Assembly: GCF_025399195.1 (NCBI RefSeq)
Contig: NW_026252114.1
Location: 124,001-188,000, forward strand
Reading direction: 5' to 3'
DNA from: Umbelopsis ramanniana AG
Taxonomy: Eukaryota > Mucoromycota > Umbelopsidomycetes > Umbelopsidales > Umbelopsidaceae
DNA: 64,000 nt
Numbering within the stretch: the stretch's first letter is position 1; each line of letters opens with the position of its first letter. Position numbers and translations under genes: made by a program. Below are positions 1 through 10,355 of the stretch, one piece after another. The notes beneath the pieces were generated by a model. The model made no database searches. It was not told where the DNA came from and was given only the letters and a program-made list of their open reading frames with translations.

Positions 1-1181
1 GGTATCTTTTGTTTGTGTTCTTCGCACCACCCAGCGAATAGTAACGACACAACCACACCCATCTGCTTAACTAGCCCCTAGTCACGTTTATGTGCAAGTA
101 AACCTCTTTGTTAGCACGTGTGGATGGCCATAACCATCAATGTCTTGACATCATTTTTTATTCTCGCACGCACAAAAAATCTTGATCCACAGTCAGAACA
201 GTTGTAAAGTCGATAACTAGACGTATTTTATTGAGAATGGAACGGAACGGCACGCATCGGCCCAAAAATGCCGTATTTTACTACTGAAATAAAAAATTTC
301 GGCCCTGCTACACACCATTGGTCCAGTACGTTTTCATCTGACACCAATGAGTATCTTCTTTTGCTACTGATGTTTCAGCGGGTCGTTCCTAGCACGTGGA
401 GTGGTAAGGGTATGCCGGACCACTTCTTATCATCAGGGCATTTGTTAGAGGTTGTGTAAAAAGTCACGGGAAAAGACCGACGGGCGCGATTCCGTCGGTC
501 AGCATGTTACTTCCTGTGACGAGCCTTGTCAAGTACCGTTGCTTGGCCCATGCATGCTGCCTGAGTCTATTTTACCGTTGGTCCAGCCAGAAAAGTCATT
601 TGATATGCATATGTACGAATGGTCCTCCTTCCTCTATACACTAATACAGTACTGAAGGGTCAGTGTACCTAGCTGATTTGACCAGTGATATTTATCACCG
701 GCAACACTAAGAAAATTAGACCGAAAACTTTGATATTCAAAAATTTTCCTAGCCTAATGATAAAAAAATGAAATCCCACTAAAACCGTTTGAGGATTGGA
801 GTCATCAAAACAAAAGTCTTTCACACAGTCTCTCATTATAACATTTTCTCGCTTATCGGCATAGTACGTTTGTTATGTTTAATTCTATTCTATTGGTTTC
901 TGATGATACATGTATTATAAGCAAGCAACGACAGCCGTTCTAATATATACATTCAATATGATGTTTATTTTTTTGGTAAAACTGTTTTGGTTTTTTTTTG
1001 TACGGCTATGACAAGATATTGCGACACCAGGCCGACTAATATCTTGGTAGCAAAATTGGCAGATGTTTTTACACTGAAAAAAAATACATTCTATAGGTGG
1101 GGGGGACCTGACCATCTTCTTTTTTTTTACATGCAAGGTCAGAAAGAGAATGAACGGTTTGGGGGTTGGCTACTTTGTTCT
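1..1181. other. Intergenic / no supported gene
   Basis: AT-rich sequence with only short, unrelated open frames and homopolymer runs (poly-A/T near 960-1130). Nothing in it has a recognisable domain or a convincing start and splice pattern. The last part is the 3' flank of the leftward gene that ends at 1182. Confidence 0.5.
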
Positions 1182-1556
1182 TTAAGCCCATTCCCAGGAG
1201 ATGGAGATACGGCCGTCAGACATGTCACCAATCTTTTTAAAGGCAGAGGGTGAGAGATCCAAGCTTCCACTGTCGCACTCGGGGCAGGTGTCGACGATCT
1301 TGACAGTAACAGAGCCATTGGGACCCTTCACTTTAGCGGACTTGCCGCAATACTTGTTCTTACCCATTTGGGGTGCGTTGAGAGCAGCTACCATTTCAGA
1401 ATCTTCGTTGGTTTTTCCACAGCTTCCTAGGCCAACGGAATAGTAGGTACCGTCACCTGAATATTGAGATCTGCGTTGAATGGATGCAGCAGGAGCGGCC
1501 ATGGCGCATGAAAGGAGGGCTGCGAGCAGAACAAAAATGTAGCTAGTGACTTGCAT
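1182..1556 (-). CDS. Secreted RlpA-like / barwin-like double-psi beta-barrel protein
   Basis: Single-exon gene of 124 aa. Residues 1 to about 20 form a signal peptide (hydrophobic core LLAALLSCAMA, cleavage near APA). The rest is one small double-psi beta-barrel: an opening GDGTYYSVGLGSCG segment, a central YCGKSAKV and the diagnostic IVDTCPECDSGSLDLSP block, closing with the ISWEW tail. This is the stand-alone domain of expansin/barwin/cerato-platanin-like secreted proteins, in which the conserved Asp in DTCPEC and the Cys pairs are kept. Such proteins are extracellular and often act on or bind cell-wall polysaccharide; no enzymatic activity can be assigned here. A TATA-like element lies about 105 nt upstream. 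Family assignment is firm, function is inferred. Confidence 0.85.
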   Translation of the reverse strand: MQVTSYIFVLLAALLSCAMAAPAASIQRRSQYSGDGTYYSVGLGSCGKTNEDSEMVAALNAPQMGKNKYCGKSAKVKGPNGSVTVKIVDTCPECDSGSLDLSPSAFKKIGDMSDGRISISWEWA

Positions 1557-1660
1557 GGTGTCGTAGAATTGGATTATATAAAAATGAAATGAAGGAGAAC
1601 GTCCAGCGTTTGATGAAGAAGAGAGTGCTAATGAATATGGTATGAAAGTAATCCGCTGGC

Positions 1661-1669
1661 CCTTTTATA
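1661..1669 (-). promoter_or_regulatory. TATA box of the RlpA-like gene
   Basis: On the minus strand the sequence reads GTATAAAAGG, a consensus TATA box about 105 nt upstream of the ATG at 1556. This spacing and the strong match suggest a regulated, highly expressed secreted-protein gene. Confidence 0.5.
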
Positions 1670-3901
1670 CATTTTGACCAAGAGGTCTCGACACGCGAGC
1701 GGACACATAAAAAAGTCTTTTTGACGGCGGAGATGAGAGGGGACCCGACTCGAAGAGTCTTATAGCTCGGTACGCTGAACTACTTTTCAAGTTCTTTTGT
1801 CTATGCGTCGGTCTAGAATTCAATACTTTACCCTCTAGTGCCTTCTAGCGTAAATTACGATGATCAACAAATTACCTGTTTCATAACTCAAGGGAAATAC
1901 CTCGTAAACGTGCCCATGCGTTAAGCCTTTTGGTCACCACTGTGAAACGTTGCGCGATATGACAGACTCCATCATATTTGTTCAGCAGCATGATGTCTCA
2001 GCTGGAGATGTGATGAAAACAGGGTCCTTCAGTGCGAGCATGAAATGTGTTCTACTGTGGCTAATTAAGATTTTGGGTCCCATAACCCCTTGCAGCAGCT
2101 ATTAAAAAATGAAAATTGGGGACCATTCACAAAATGTACCGCATATTAAAACAGATATTCCCATGATGGTATGTTTGTAAATATGGCTCCCATAAATTTA
2201 TGTATTGAACGGGGAATGCTCTTTCAATAGCCAAGGTCCCAGAAACTCCACATGACGTGTAAAATGAACAGTCAAAGCGTAAGACGTGGGGACCGCCGCT
2301 TTGCATCCGTCAACAGCGATACCCAAGACTCGGGCACTAAGACCAGTAAACGGGTCTGCCACGCTCGTCCTCCCAGCTAAGATCAGGACCCTAGAATGCA
2401 AGTATCAGAAACGAAAAAAAGTCAAAATAAAAAGTGTAGGGATTTCGTTCTGGTCTGTGTTTTAGGAAACGCTTCCTAAAAAATTTTATGCGCTAAACGC
2501 GCTTCTTGCGAGCTTGACGGCTCGAGTGCCAATTTTGGCAGGTGCTAACGGAGTAAAATACTGTTTATGTGGGTATTCGCTGAGGCAACATCGCTCTGAC
2601 TGCGGGAAAAGACGAGCCACCCATATTTGTACTTATCTCCTCGATGTAGCGCATCGATGTAGCGCAAAAAATAAGAAAAATGGGCCATTTTTTTTATATC
2701 ACTTTATTACAAAAAAGGGTTCCTTTGTTCTGGGTCAGTCCATGGAAGCGTTGACAAACATGGGTGTTTCCATTCGTAAGCAGCAAATAGACTGGTTTCA
2801 TTTACATTCGTCATTATTCCCGAAATTTCCACAGACATACTGGATGCCTCATGGCAAGAAATAAATGAATTGCCTTCATGTGATTATCATCCAAGCGTCC
2901 TTCAGCATTGGTGCCAAACAGCACACAATTTTGGATAAAATCGGAATACCCTGAACGAGTGTGTACATGATTTGAAAACAACTATCAAACATGACGTACC
3001 TGGCGAAAGGCGTACTGACTCGATCTTGCGAAAGCCTTAAGGGTCTGCGGTACAAAATGGGTGGGTTGTGCACGGCTGGCTGCTGAAATTATATAGTCGG
3101 CACATGATCTAAGTGGTTCAGATATCGAGATTTCCGCCAAGACAAAGCAAATTTGACAAAAGGTCTGTAATGCCATCATCGGCATTTCCTTAGACTTGTT
3201 CGATAATATTAGCTTCATGAAAGTGGGCGAATGCATTTGTGGCTTTCAGTAATATGAGCCCATAGGAGCTGTAGACTGCCTTGGGAAGCTGGAATCTTTT
3301 TTTTTTTTTTTCACGATATCACAATCCAGTAGCAGTATGTAGAAAAATTTCAGCTGCAAGCATAAGATAATGAGCACATCATCTCACCCCCATACAATAT
3401 TTCTATGCATCTCCAATTTAACAATTGAAGTAGAACAGAGTTTCACACATATCTATTATAAGGTGTGAAGTACACCTGCGTTGGGGTTTAGCATTCCCAT
3501 ATTGTATTTGTTTGTTCTGAAAATTCAATGGAAAAATGGGGCTACCAGCTTGCTAGACAAATCTTTTTTCGGCCATGATCTGGCGCAATACGCAGAGTTG
3601 ACATCCTCTTTGATGGGGGCATCTTTTTAGCACACTGCATCCTCACGGTCTGCTAAAATGGCAGGGTCTCGTATGACAGAGTACAGGTTGTGCTATAGAC
3701 ACTAAATCTCAGCGTTGAAAATCAAGCAAGGCTGATCGACACAGCTCATCGATAAATCACATGTCTGAGAGGGTAAGCATTTTCACGTGGAAGTTTTATC
3801 CGGCGAACGAGCCAATCCAGATAACCTTTTTTTTTTGGGTTGACTGCAGCCCTTTCTTCACCTTCCTGTCTACTTTAAGCATTTAGCTACATTTCACTTG
3901 C
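1670..3901. other. 2.2-kb gene-poor interval
   Basis: No open frame here carries a recognisable domain. A 116-codon frame at 2514-2864 begins at TTG, not ATG, and has no clear splice partners. A short direct repeat (CATCGATGTAGCGC-like, twice) lies at 2640-2666, a poly-T run at about 3298-3312 and another at 3830. A CACGTG E-box-like site is near 3784. It may hold decayed coding sequence or long promoters for the flanking divergent genes. Confidence 0.45.
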
Positions 3902-4907
3902 ATGGAAAGAGTGTCTTCGTTTCAGAAACTGCATTCTATTCCAAAAGATCCGCACCACACACTTAATGTCGACGACTGGGCCGACGAAGGTTATAATTCA
4001 ACTAGTCCATCACCCGATGAAAAGTCAAAATCCTTTGACAACGATAAACGAAAATGGGACCGAGAGATCCCTATTATGAGAAGTGCAGAGTCAATGTAAG
4101 TGGAAAGGAATCTACAATGACCTTATAGCCGTATTCATGAGCTCACTAATTTTTTCTGCCTCCGATTATAGACGTATGTCATATACCCCCATTACCTATC
4201 TGCTTACTATCCTAGCTATCGTCTTTCACTTCACGTCGTTGTACAGCCGGTCTACCAATTATACGTTTCCAGCCGTGTACGAGATTTATTGTATTGTATT
4301 TCACACCACTCATGTCTTCGCTCATTCTCTCGTCCATCTTCGATTTGAACGGATTTGCGTCATCTATGGCTCTTGGCTCGTTTGGGTCGGCTGGGTTCTC
4401 GGAGTCATGTCCTTTTCTGAACGACTTCCTTTGGATTTGGCTCATCCTACCATTGGTTTCTTCGGCCTCTTGATTTTGGAACGAAGAAATGCCTGGGGCA
4501 TCATTATGTGGGAATTCGTTAGTCGTCTTGATGAATTCGATAGTGTCCCTGGTCGCCGAGCAAGAACAAAGTCATGGCTACTGCCACGTACCCTGCTGTC
4601 TTTCTCGGAAACAGGCGGTTTTCGAGTTGCGAGCTATCGTATTTGGTGTCTGTTAGGATGTGGTAGCGTTTGGAGTTTGATCTATGTGCCACTGGCTTGG
4701 TCCGATGGTTTCTCCCTATTCTATCTCCTTCATCCTTGGAAAATCTTGCGAGTCTTCATCTTAAATGTACTTGCTGGCGTTGCCATGATTTGTTTCTGGA
4801 GTTTCTGGACCTTCCAATACCGAGGAGTTGTCTGGCGAAGAGAGTTACGTAAAGGCGTCGCTGTGTGGTATAGCGAAGGTCTTGTACGAGCAGGCGATGT
4901 TGTTTAG
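3902..4907 (+). CDS. Unknown multipass membrane protein
   Basis: Two exons, 3902-4095 and 4172-4907, joined across a 76-nt intron (donor GTAAGT, branch CTAAT, acceptor TTATAG, phase 2), give 309 aa. The first ~70 residues are polar and acidic, likely cytosolic. After that come about six hydrophobic segments: TYLLTILAIVFHF, an ICVIYGSWLVWVGWVLGV helix, a FFGLLIL segment, a WCLLGCGSVWSLIYVPLAW segment, and two near the C-terminus around VFILNVLAGVAMICFWSFW. No family was recognised. It lies alone between a gene-poor stretch and a convergent SH3 protein gene. The splice structure and continuous frame argue for a real gene; function unknown. Confidence 0.7.
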
Positions 4908-5457
4908 AATATACCAATAATAGATTACCCAAGGTTTTTTTTTAACTTGATTCGGGGGAACCTACAAGTTTCATTCACATTCCTCAATGTAAATACTCTA
5001 TTTTGTGAATAAAAACTAAGATGTCATGCACCACTTCAATTTGGATTAGAAAGGTTATTGAGAACCAGTATTTTGAACGAGTAGGATGTCCGGCTACATT
5101 CGTACATGGCGATCTAGCTGCGAGGGAGGGCCCACACGGTTGACACATGGTAGCAAAACCGTTACATTAGTAAAAGAATACCGTCTCAGCATCCCTACCC
5201 TTCCGTTCAACATCAGACGTTGTAATCCTGGCATCGCTCGATCCCTGTATCACCGTGCTGCGCACAAGTGTGCCACAAAATCAACACATGGAAGGAACCT
5301 TTGGGATCGAAGTAGCGTAATCAATCAAGAGCATGCATACTTGCTACGAACCAAAAAAATAAAAATAGGCATCGTATTTTTGACGCTTCCATGCAAGCAA
5401 AAATTGTTTATGTAAATGTTTCTCATAAAGCGCAGATTAAGGATGTTCATGCCACGC
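4908..5457. other. Convergent 3' intergenic region
   Basis: Space between two convergent genes. A 109-codon ATG-initiated frame at 5086-5415 on the plus strand has no recognisable domain, splice support or promoter and is judged fortuitous. AATAAA-like motifs near 5008-5020 probably serve as polyadenylation signals of the membrane protein gene. Confidence 0.4.
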
Positions 5458-6465
5458 CTATTGGGCACCGTAAATGGAACTGATTCTCTTTGTTCGACCC
5501 GTCTCGTCACCGGCGGCGTCCAGCATCGCAGGTTGGTGTTGGGAAGGACTCGTGGCATAGTCAATGCAGTGCTTGGGGAACACACCTTTGACACCCCCTT
5601 TACTGACATTACGGCCAGTGACCCAGCCGTCGTCATATTCAACCAAAATCTCGACACGGTCACCGGGTTGAATTTCGAGTTCGTCACCTAAAGTAGGGGT
5701 GTATGTGGATATAACAGTATAAGTGCCGAGGGGTTGAGATTCAGCTTCAACTGGGGCGGCGGGTGGCATAGGAACAGGAACGGGTTGGGATAACATGGGT
5801 GGTGGTTGTGCAAAGGAGGTATCGGTCATGGCATGCGACTGCATGGGTTGTTGTTGGTAATGTGCAGGAGGTGGAGGATTGTTGCTACCGAAACCCATAG
5901 TGAATGGATCGACTGACATAGTTGTATTACGTTTCTGGGTCTGGTTTCTTTGCCGCTTTCGACGCAACATGAAAAAGGCGCCTGCACCTATCACCACAAT
6001 CACGGCCATAGCTGCTATACCGCCAATAGCAGCTGAGGAAATTCCTCCAGAGCTAGTATCAGCAGCAGGAGTTGCAGTAGATGAAGCAACGCTAGATGTT
6101 GGTGATATGGTAGGAGGCAACGTTGCCGACACCATGGTGGCGGGTTGGGTAATACCACCAGCTGAACTTGAATCTACGACTGATGAATTTTTGGCGGCTG
6201 CAGATGATGATGTAGTAGATGCATGAGTAGCGGCAGCTGATGTTTTTTTGGTCGTGGACGTTTCCTTGGCTGGACGATGATAGTAAATAAACAGATCTCA
6301 ATGTTCCCTTTGAAAAAGGAGGCTACACATACCGGAAGTCTTGCTAGTCGCGGCCGAGGAAGAATTAGCAAACGTCTCACGCTTCACCTTCTTCACTGGG
6401 CTTCCCTCCACTGGAATGACCGAGGCAATCGACAAAAGGACGGACGATACCAGCAACGATGACAT
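5458..6465 (-). CDS. Single-pass membrane protein with cytoplasmic SH3 domain (Fus1/Sho1-like architecture)
   Basis: Two exons on the minus strand, 6465-6333 and 6269-5458, intron of 63 nt, total 314 aa. The ATG at 6465 was chosen because it opens directly on a signal peptide (SSLLVSSVLLSIASVIPVEG). A Ser/Thr/Ala-rich, probably O-mannosylated ectodomain follows to about residue 120. One transmembrane helix (GGIAAMAVIVVIGAGAFFML, about 126-146) is followed by a basic stop-transfer RRKRQR, a Pro/Gln-rich linker with PPPP and PPP motifs, and an SH3 domain at about 225-283 (ALYDY-like start replaced by TYTVISTYTP, then DDGWVTGRN and GVFPKHCIDY). Fungal proteins of this design are surface sensors or cell-fusion factors that recruit proline-rich partners to the membrane. 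Domain calls are sure; the exact orthologue is not. Confidence 0.85.
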
Positions 6466-6874
6466 TGACGGGTAAAATAGAAAAGGAGAGGAAAGGGAGA
6501 GGAGATATAGAAAATGTAAGGATGTGATATAAAAAGAGATATATAAAAAAAAAACCGGGTCAAAGGTCCAAAAAATCGAGCCCTGTCTTGATTTGGTGAC
6601 TTGAAGTGCCACAACGTTATATTGCTGTCTCTTGTTAATCAAAGCGCGGCCACTGTAAAGGCTGGCAAATGCTGACAACAACATCCAAAGCAACGACAAG
6701 GTGTTTCAATAAGTAGTTGGAAGCAAATGTGATCGGCATAAGGCAGCATTCGTTTGCCATGTTCCTGATAAACAAATGATAACAAATTTGTCGCAAATGC
6801 CCCAGTACCACCACAAATTTTATTATTTTTTTATATAATTTGGCTGGCTGGCCCGCCCGCTATTATTGCTCAGT
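6466..6874. promoter_or_regulatory. Bidirectional promoter region, SH3 protein / Fmp25-like gene
   Basis: About 410 bp between divergent start codons. A purine-rich run on the plus strand (6478-6500) would be a pyrimidine-rich 5' leader for the leftward gene, and a TATATAAT element at about 6831-6839 lies some 40 nt upstream of the rightward ATG at 6875. Confidence 0.4.
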
Positions 6875-9132
6875 ATGTTCCACGCAACGACCAGAGCGCT
6901 CGCACCTCGTGTACGCTGTTATGCGACGCGTGCAAACCTTCGACCTATTCGCTCAACCAATGCTCTCGCCATAGGTGCTGGCCTTGGTCTCCTTCTCACT
7001 GCCGGTGGCATTGTGCATAATGATGCTGCCAACTGGATTCCTTGGAAGAAATCTGTCCCAGCTCCACAAGACGCAGCAGCCACTCATGAAAAGCAAGATC
7101 CTAACATTACGCCTACTTCTTGGGATCAACAAAATCAAGTCAATCGTGGTTTGAATGAACCTGGACTTTTCCTTTGGGGTGATAATACGTATGTACTTTT
7201 AATGCCTATTTTAGCTGAGTCGTGCTAATAATTGAATTTATCTAATTGCATGTTACGTTTATTTAGCACTAAAATCATCCAGGCTTCAAGCTCCAAGCAA
7301 TCCTTTCCCTATCCTCACCAACACGAGTTCTTCCGGGGTCAGTACTTGCGAGACGTTGCCTTTGGTCCCGATCATGCAGGTAACTTCCACATAAATTATG
7401 AAACATGGGCGCCAGCATCGATCGCAGGCCATTGATCGATCTTTTTCATAGTGACCGTCGACTACCATGGTAATGTGTATCAATGGGGTGTGGGTCACTC
7501 TCAAGTTGAACAACCGAACTTGACGTTGGCCAATGGCGATATTGTGCAAGTCGCTGCAAGGTAAGGCATTTGCCATATTCTGAAACCATTACACTCGATG
7601 GTATGAACCATCTGTTTTCCCGTATATGTTAGTGCATCCAACGTCTATGCATTGTCCAAGTCCGGTAATCTTTATGTCCTTCCGGCCGCTGCTTCGTCTC
7701 AAGAAGAAAATGCCGATCGCTCTTTGCCCAAGGAATTGCAAAAGTCAAGCGGTTCATGGGTATCATGGTTAGTCGGTGGTAGTAAACCAGTGAATGGACA
7801 AGGCAATGCGTACGCGGTTCCTATGGAGCAAAATATGCTCAAATCAGGTGAACGGTAAGTGTGAATGAAATTAAAAGTGGAGCAAGGCGAACGTAAAGAC
7901 GGGCATTAATATGCGCATACATTGTGAACAGCATTACAAGCATTTCCGCTGGCTTGCACCATGTTTTGGCAGTGACCTCCAGCGGTAGAGTTTTGTCAGC
8001 ACCAGCTGATGTTAAAGGTAACGATCGTGGTCAACTTGGTACTGGAACATTCGACATCGAGGCTCCTTCAGAGTACGGCTATATCAAGTGGAATGTTGTG
8101 AATACAACATTGGACGGTTTCAAGATCGTGGAGGCAGCTGCTGGCCATCATCACAGTGTAGTTCGGTGAGCGGCATCGTTATGATGATGGCATGGAAGCT
8201 ATATACGCATGCTAACTTTTGAACGATATATGTCGTCGAATCTCTAGCTCTGAAGATGGTCGAGTTTTCACTTTTGGTGCAAATAATTTTGGAGTAAGTT
8301 TGCGTTCATCTGAGTGCTTAAAGAGATATGATGTTTATTCATTGGATTTCCTTAGCAATTGGCACAAGGCGATGTAGGTGTGGCTAAAGGACAATGCAAC
8401 TATCCATTGGAAGTTAGGACGTTGTATTCGCTTTCCGGACGTTCTAGTAAGCCGCCAGGCTTGGCTTGCTCTCGTATCGCGGCTGGTGGAGACAACAGCT
8501 ACTTCGTAGTTGACAAGATTGGTAAAGACAAGCGACCGGTCACCGAGGTGTATTCGGCGGGTATGGGCCAATACGGACAATTAGGCAACGCCATGTACAG
8601 TCAGCTCCAGCTCACACCTGTCAAGGTCAAGGAAATAAGCAATAACTCAGAGTGTAAGTCCACCTCAAGTGGTATCTAATGTAATTGAAAAAATTTACTT
8701 ACTATGTCACCTACAGACGATGAAAAATCAGGCAAAATGGCTCCTATAGGTATTGCTGATATCGTGGCAGGTGCTACCCATGTGTTTTCGGTGTTGGACA
8801 ATGTCACCAACGTTGATGAGCGTACTGTAGATACAACTAAACCAAACTTCGGTCACGATGTATATGGATGGGGCCACAATTTCCATTCACAAGTTGGAAA
8901 TGGCAAACGTAATAATATTGCAACGCCTATCCATCCTGAAACCCTCATGGCTGAACAAGAACCCCACAGCAAGGATGCCAACAGTGTCGTTGTAAACCGG
9001 TTACAGCTTGCACCGGTCACCCACGTCAAAGTGAAAGTACCTGGATCCAACAAAGAGCAAACCGTTCGAGTCGATCAAAAGATGGTTGCTGGTGTTGGCA
9101 TATCGACAGTGTACAGCCGAGTGTTGCCGTAA
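6875..9132 (+). CDS. FMP25: Fmp25/RCC1L-like mitochondrial RCC1-repeat protein
   Basis: Eight exons: 6875-7188, 7267-7379, 7452-7560, 7633-7854, 7932-8165, 8248-8293, 8356-8653 and 8717-9132; all junction phases agree and give 583 aa. The N-terminus (MFHATTRALAPRVRCYATRA) is a classic Arg-rich mitochondrial presequence. A hydrophobic segment near residues 32-50 may anchor it in the inner membrane. The body carries RCC1-type beta-propeller repeats, seen as FLWGDN, VYQWGVGHS, ISAGLHHVLAVTSSGRVL, AAAGHHHSVV..EDGRVFTFGANNFGQL, YSAGMGQYGQLGN and VYGWGHNFHSQVGNG. Yeast Fmp25 is an inner-membrane protein needed for complex III assembly, and animal RCC1L acts in mitochondrial ribosome assembly. Identification as this family is strong; the precise role here is inferred. 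Confidence 0.88.
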
Positions 9133-9187
9133 AGTAAATCTGGTGAGCAAGATTGAGCCTAAGCATTCTGTTGGAAGACGAAGACCT

Positions 9188-9398
9188 TGTTTTCCTCTTT
9201 CTCTCCCACTTATCCCATTTTTTCCATGTTTCATTTGCAACGTCTATAATCAAAAATAATGTCGCTCTTACACTGCAATAAAAAAGTACATAATATGTTT
9301 TCCTCCTTTTCTTACACATCTGCAACAATCATTTGTAACGTCTATAATCACAATGATGTCGCAGCAGTAAAACATAGTACATATCTTGTTTTCCTGCC
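9188..9398. repeat. Imperfect tandem duplication downstream of the FMP25-like gene
   Basis: Two diverged copies with a period of roughly 98-108 bp. Each copy starts TTGTTTTCCT (9188, 9295, and a third start at 9387) and contains CATTTGYAACGTCTATAATCA (about 9232 and 9329), then ATGTCGC and AGTACATA. Copies differ by substitutions and small indels. It lies in the likely 3' UTR. Confidence 0.6.
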
Positions 9399-9535
9399 CA
9401 TTCTTTCAATCTTTTACACTCAAAACGTAGGATTAGGTAACAACCGCATGCTTAGACATAGCGGGCGATAATTTATTTTCCAAAAAAGTCAATCATCGCA
9501 AACTACATGGCATGCGATTCTGTCAAGAGACTTAT
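9399..9535. other. Convergent 3' flank
   Basis: Short spacer between the end of the FMP25-like 3' repeat and the stop codon of the leftward eS31 gene. No coding feature seen. Confidence 0.4.
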
Positions 9536-10009
9536 TTAAGCTTCTTGATCTTGACCCTTGAAGACATAGGTCAAACCGCACTTTCCGCAGTATTGACGGT
9601 CGTGGTGCCAAGCCATGAAGATACCAGCACCGCAGGTAGCAGTGGGGCACTCACGACGAAGACGGGTGATCTTACCAGACTCGTCAACCTTGTAGTACTT
9701 GAGAACGGCCAATTTGACCTTCTTCTTCTTGTGCTTGATCTTCTTGGGGGTAGTGTAGGTCTTCTTCTTACGCTTCTTACCACCACCGAGAAGCTCGGCG
9801 TTCAAGTGCAAGGTGCTGTTGTTTTGAACACCATACAGAGCGAGCTCTTGACCGTCGGTAAGGGGCTTACCGGCGAAAGAGAGGCATTGGAAACCAGAGG
9901 CGAGACCTTCACGTTCTTGGATCAAGGCCTTGACGGCGTCCACAGAGGTGTGGGCGGAGACGTCCAAGGCAAGGGTGTTACCTTGAAGAGACTTTACAAA
10001 AACTTGCAT
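9536..10009 (-). CDS. RPS31: Degenerate ubiquitin-like domain fused to 40S ribosomal protein eS31 (S27a)
   Basis: Intronless, 157 aa. Residues 1-76 are an ubiquitin fold ending in Gly75-Gly76; residues 77-157 are eS31, with the basic GKKRKKKTY start and a C4 zinc ribbon (CPTATC then CGKC). In most fungi the ubiquitin half is perfect and is cleaved to supply free ubiquitin. Here it is not: by position Lys6, Lys27 and Lys48 remain, but Lys11 is Asn, Lys29 Leu, Lys33 Arg and Lys63 Asn. Ile44 of the recognition patch is Ser, Val70 is Asn, Arg42 is Cys, and the tail arginines 72 and 74 are Glu and Leu. The moiety therefore probably serves only as a folding or processing leader, like FUBI on eS30. 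The eS31 part is a core 40S protein and should be functional. Confidence 0.95.
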   Translation of the reverse strand: MQVFVKSLQGNTLALDVSAHTSVDAVKALIQEREGLASGFQCLSFAGKPLTDGQELALYGVQNNSTLHLNAELLGGGKKRKKKTYTTPKKIKHKKKKVKLAVLKYYKVDESGKITRLRRECPTATCGAGIFMAWHHDRQYCGKCGLTYVFKGQDQEA

Positions 10010-10355
10010 GCTGGCTTATGTGACAACTGGATTGTTTTTCAGCTGAAAAGGAATCTGGGTGGGAAACGGTTGAAAATGTTCAAAAAATGGATAAGTGATC
10101 GGTTGAAATCATGTACGATGCAGCTACTATAGTTGCTTTGATCATTACCTTCGTCGCTATCCACAAGCTAAACAAAGAGGAAGATCTCACCATCCGCAGC
10201 CTCTGCTGATTCATAAAGAAAAAAATTTCTGCTTTCCAAAAATTCTTGTGACGTCACCCCTTGGTGCTTTCACTGGACAAAGCGACACTGGCAAGCACAC
10301 CACAGGGAAAAGCTTGAATTTGGCAAGGGAAGCGAGTAGATCGTTATTAAACAAT
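10010..10355. promoter_or_regulatory. Bidirectional promoter, eS31 / RSC7
   Basis: 346 bp between divergent ATGs. It contains a perfect palindromic CRE (TGACGTCA) at 10249-10256, roughly equidistant from both genes but nearer the RSC7-like start. Confidence 0.5.
10249..10256. promoter_or_regulatory. CRE/ATF palindrome TGACGTCA
   Basis: Perfect 8-bp palindrome, the consensus for bZIP factors of the ATF/CREB family, about 100 bp upstream of the RSC7-like ATG and 240 bp upstream of the eS31 ATG. A second perfect copy stands before TOM22. Confidence 0.5.

Noticed and set aside
2514-2864. 116-codon plus-strand frame resembling a gene fragment
   Set aside because: Starts at TTG, has no recognisable domain and no plausible splice sites; likely chance or decayed sequence.
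5086-5415. 109-codon ATG frame between convergent genes
   Set aside because: Composition is not protein-like, no domain, no promoter; lies in the 3' flank of two genes.
9512-10132. 206-codon plus-strand frame
   Set aside because: Antisense shadow of the eS31 fusion gene, whose minus-strand product is unmistakable.
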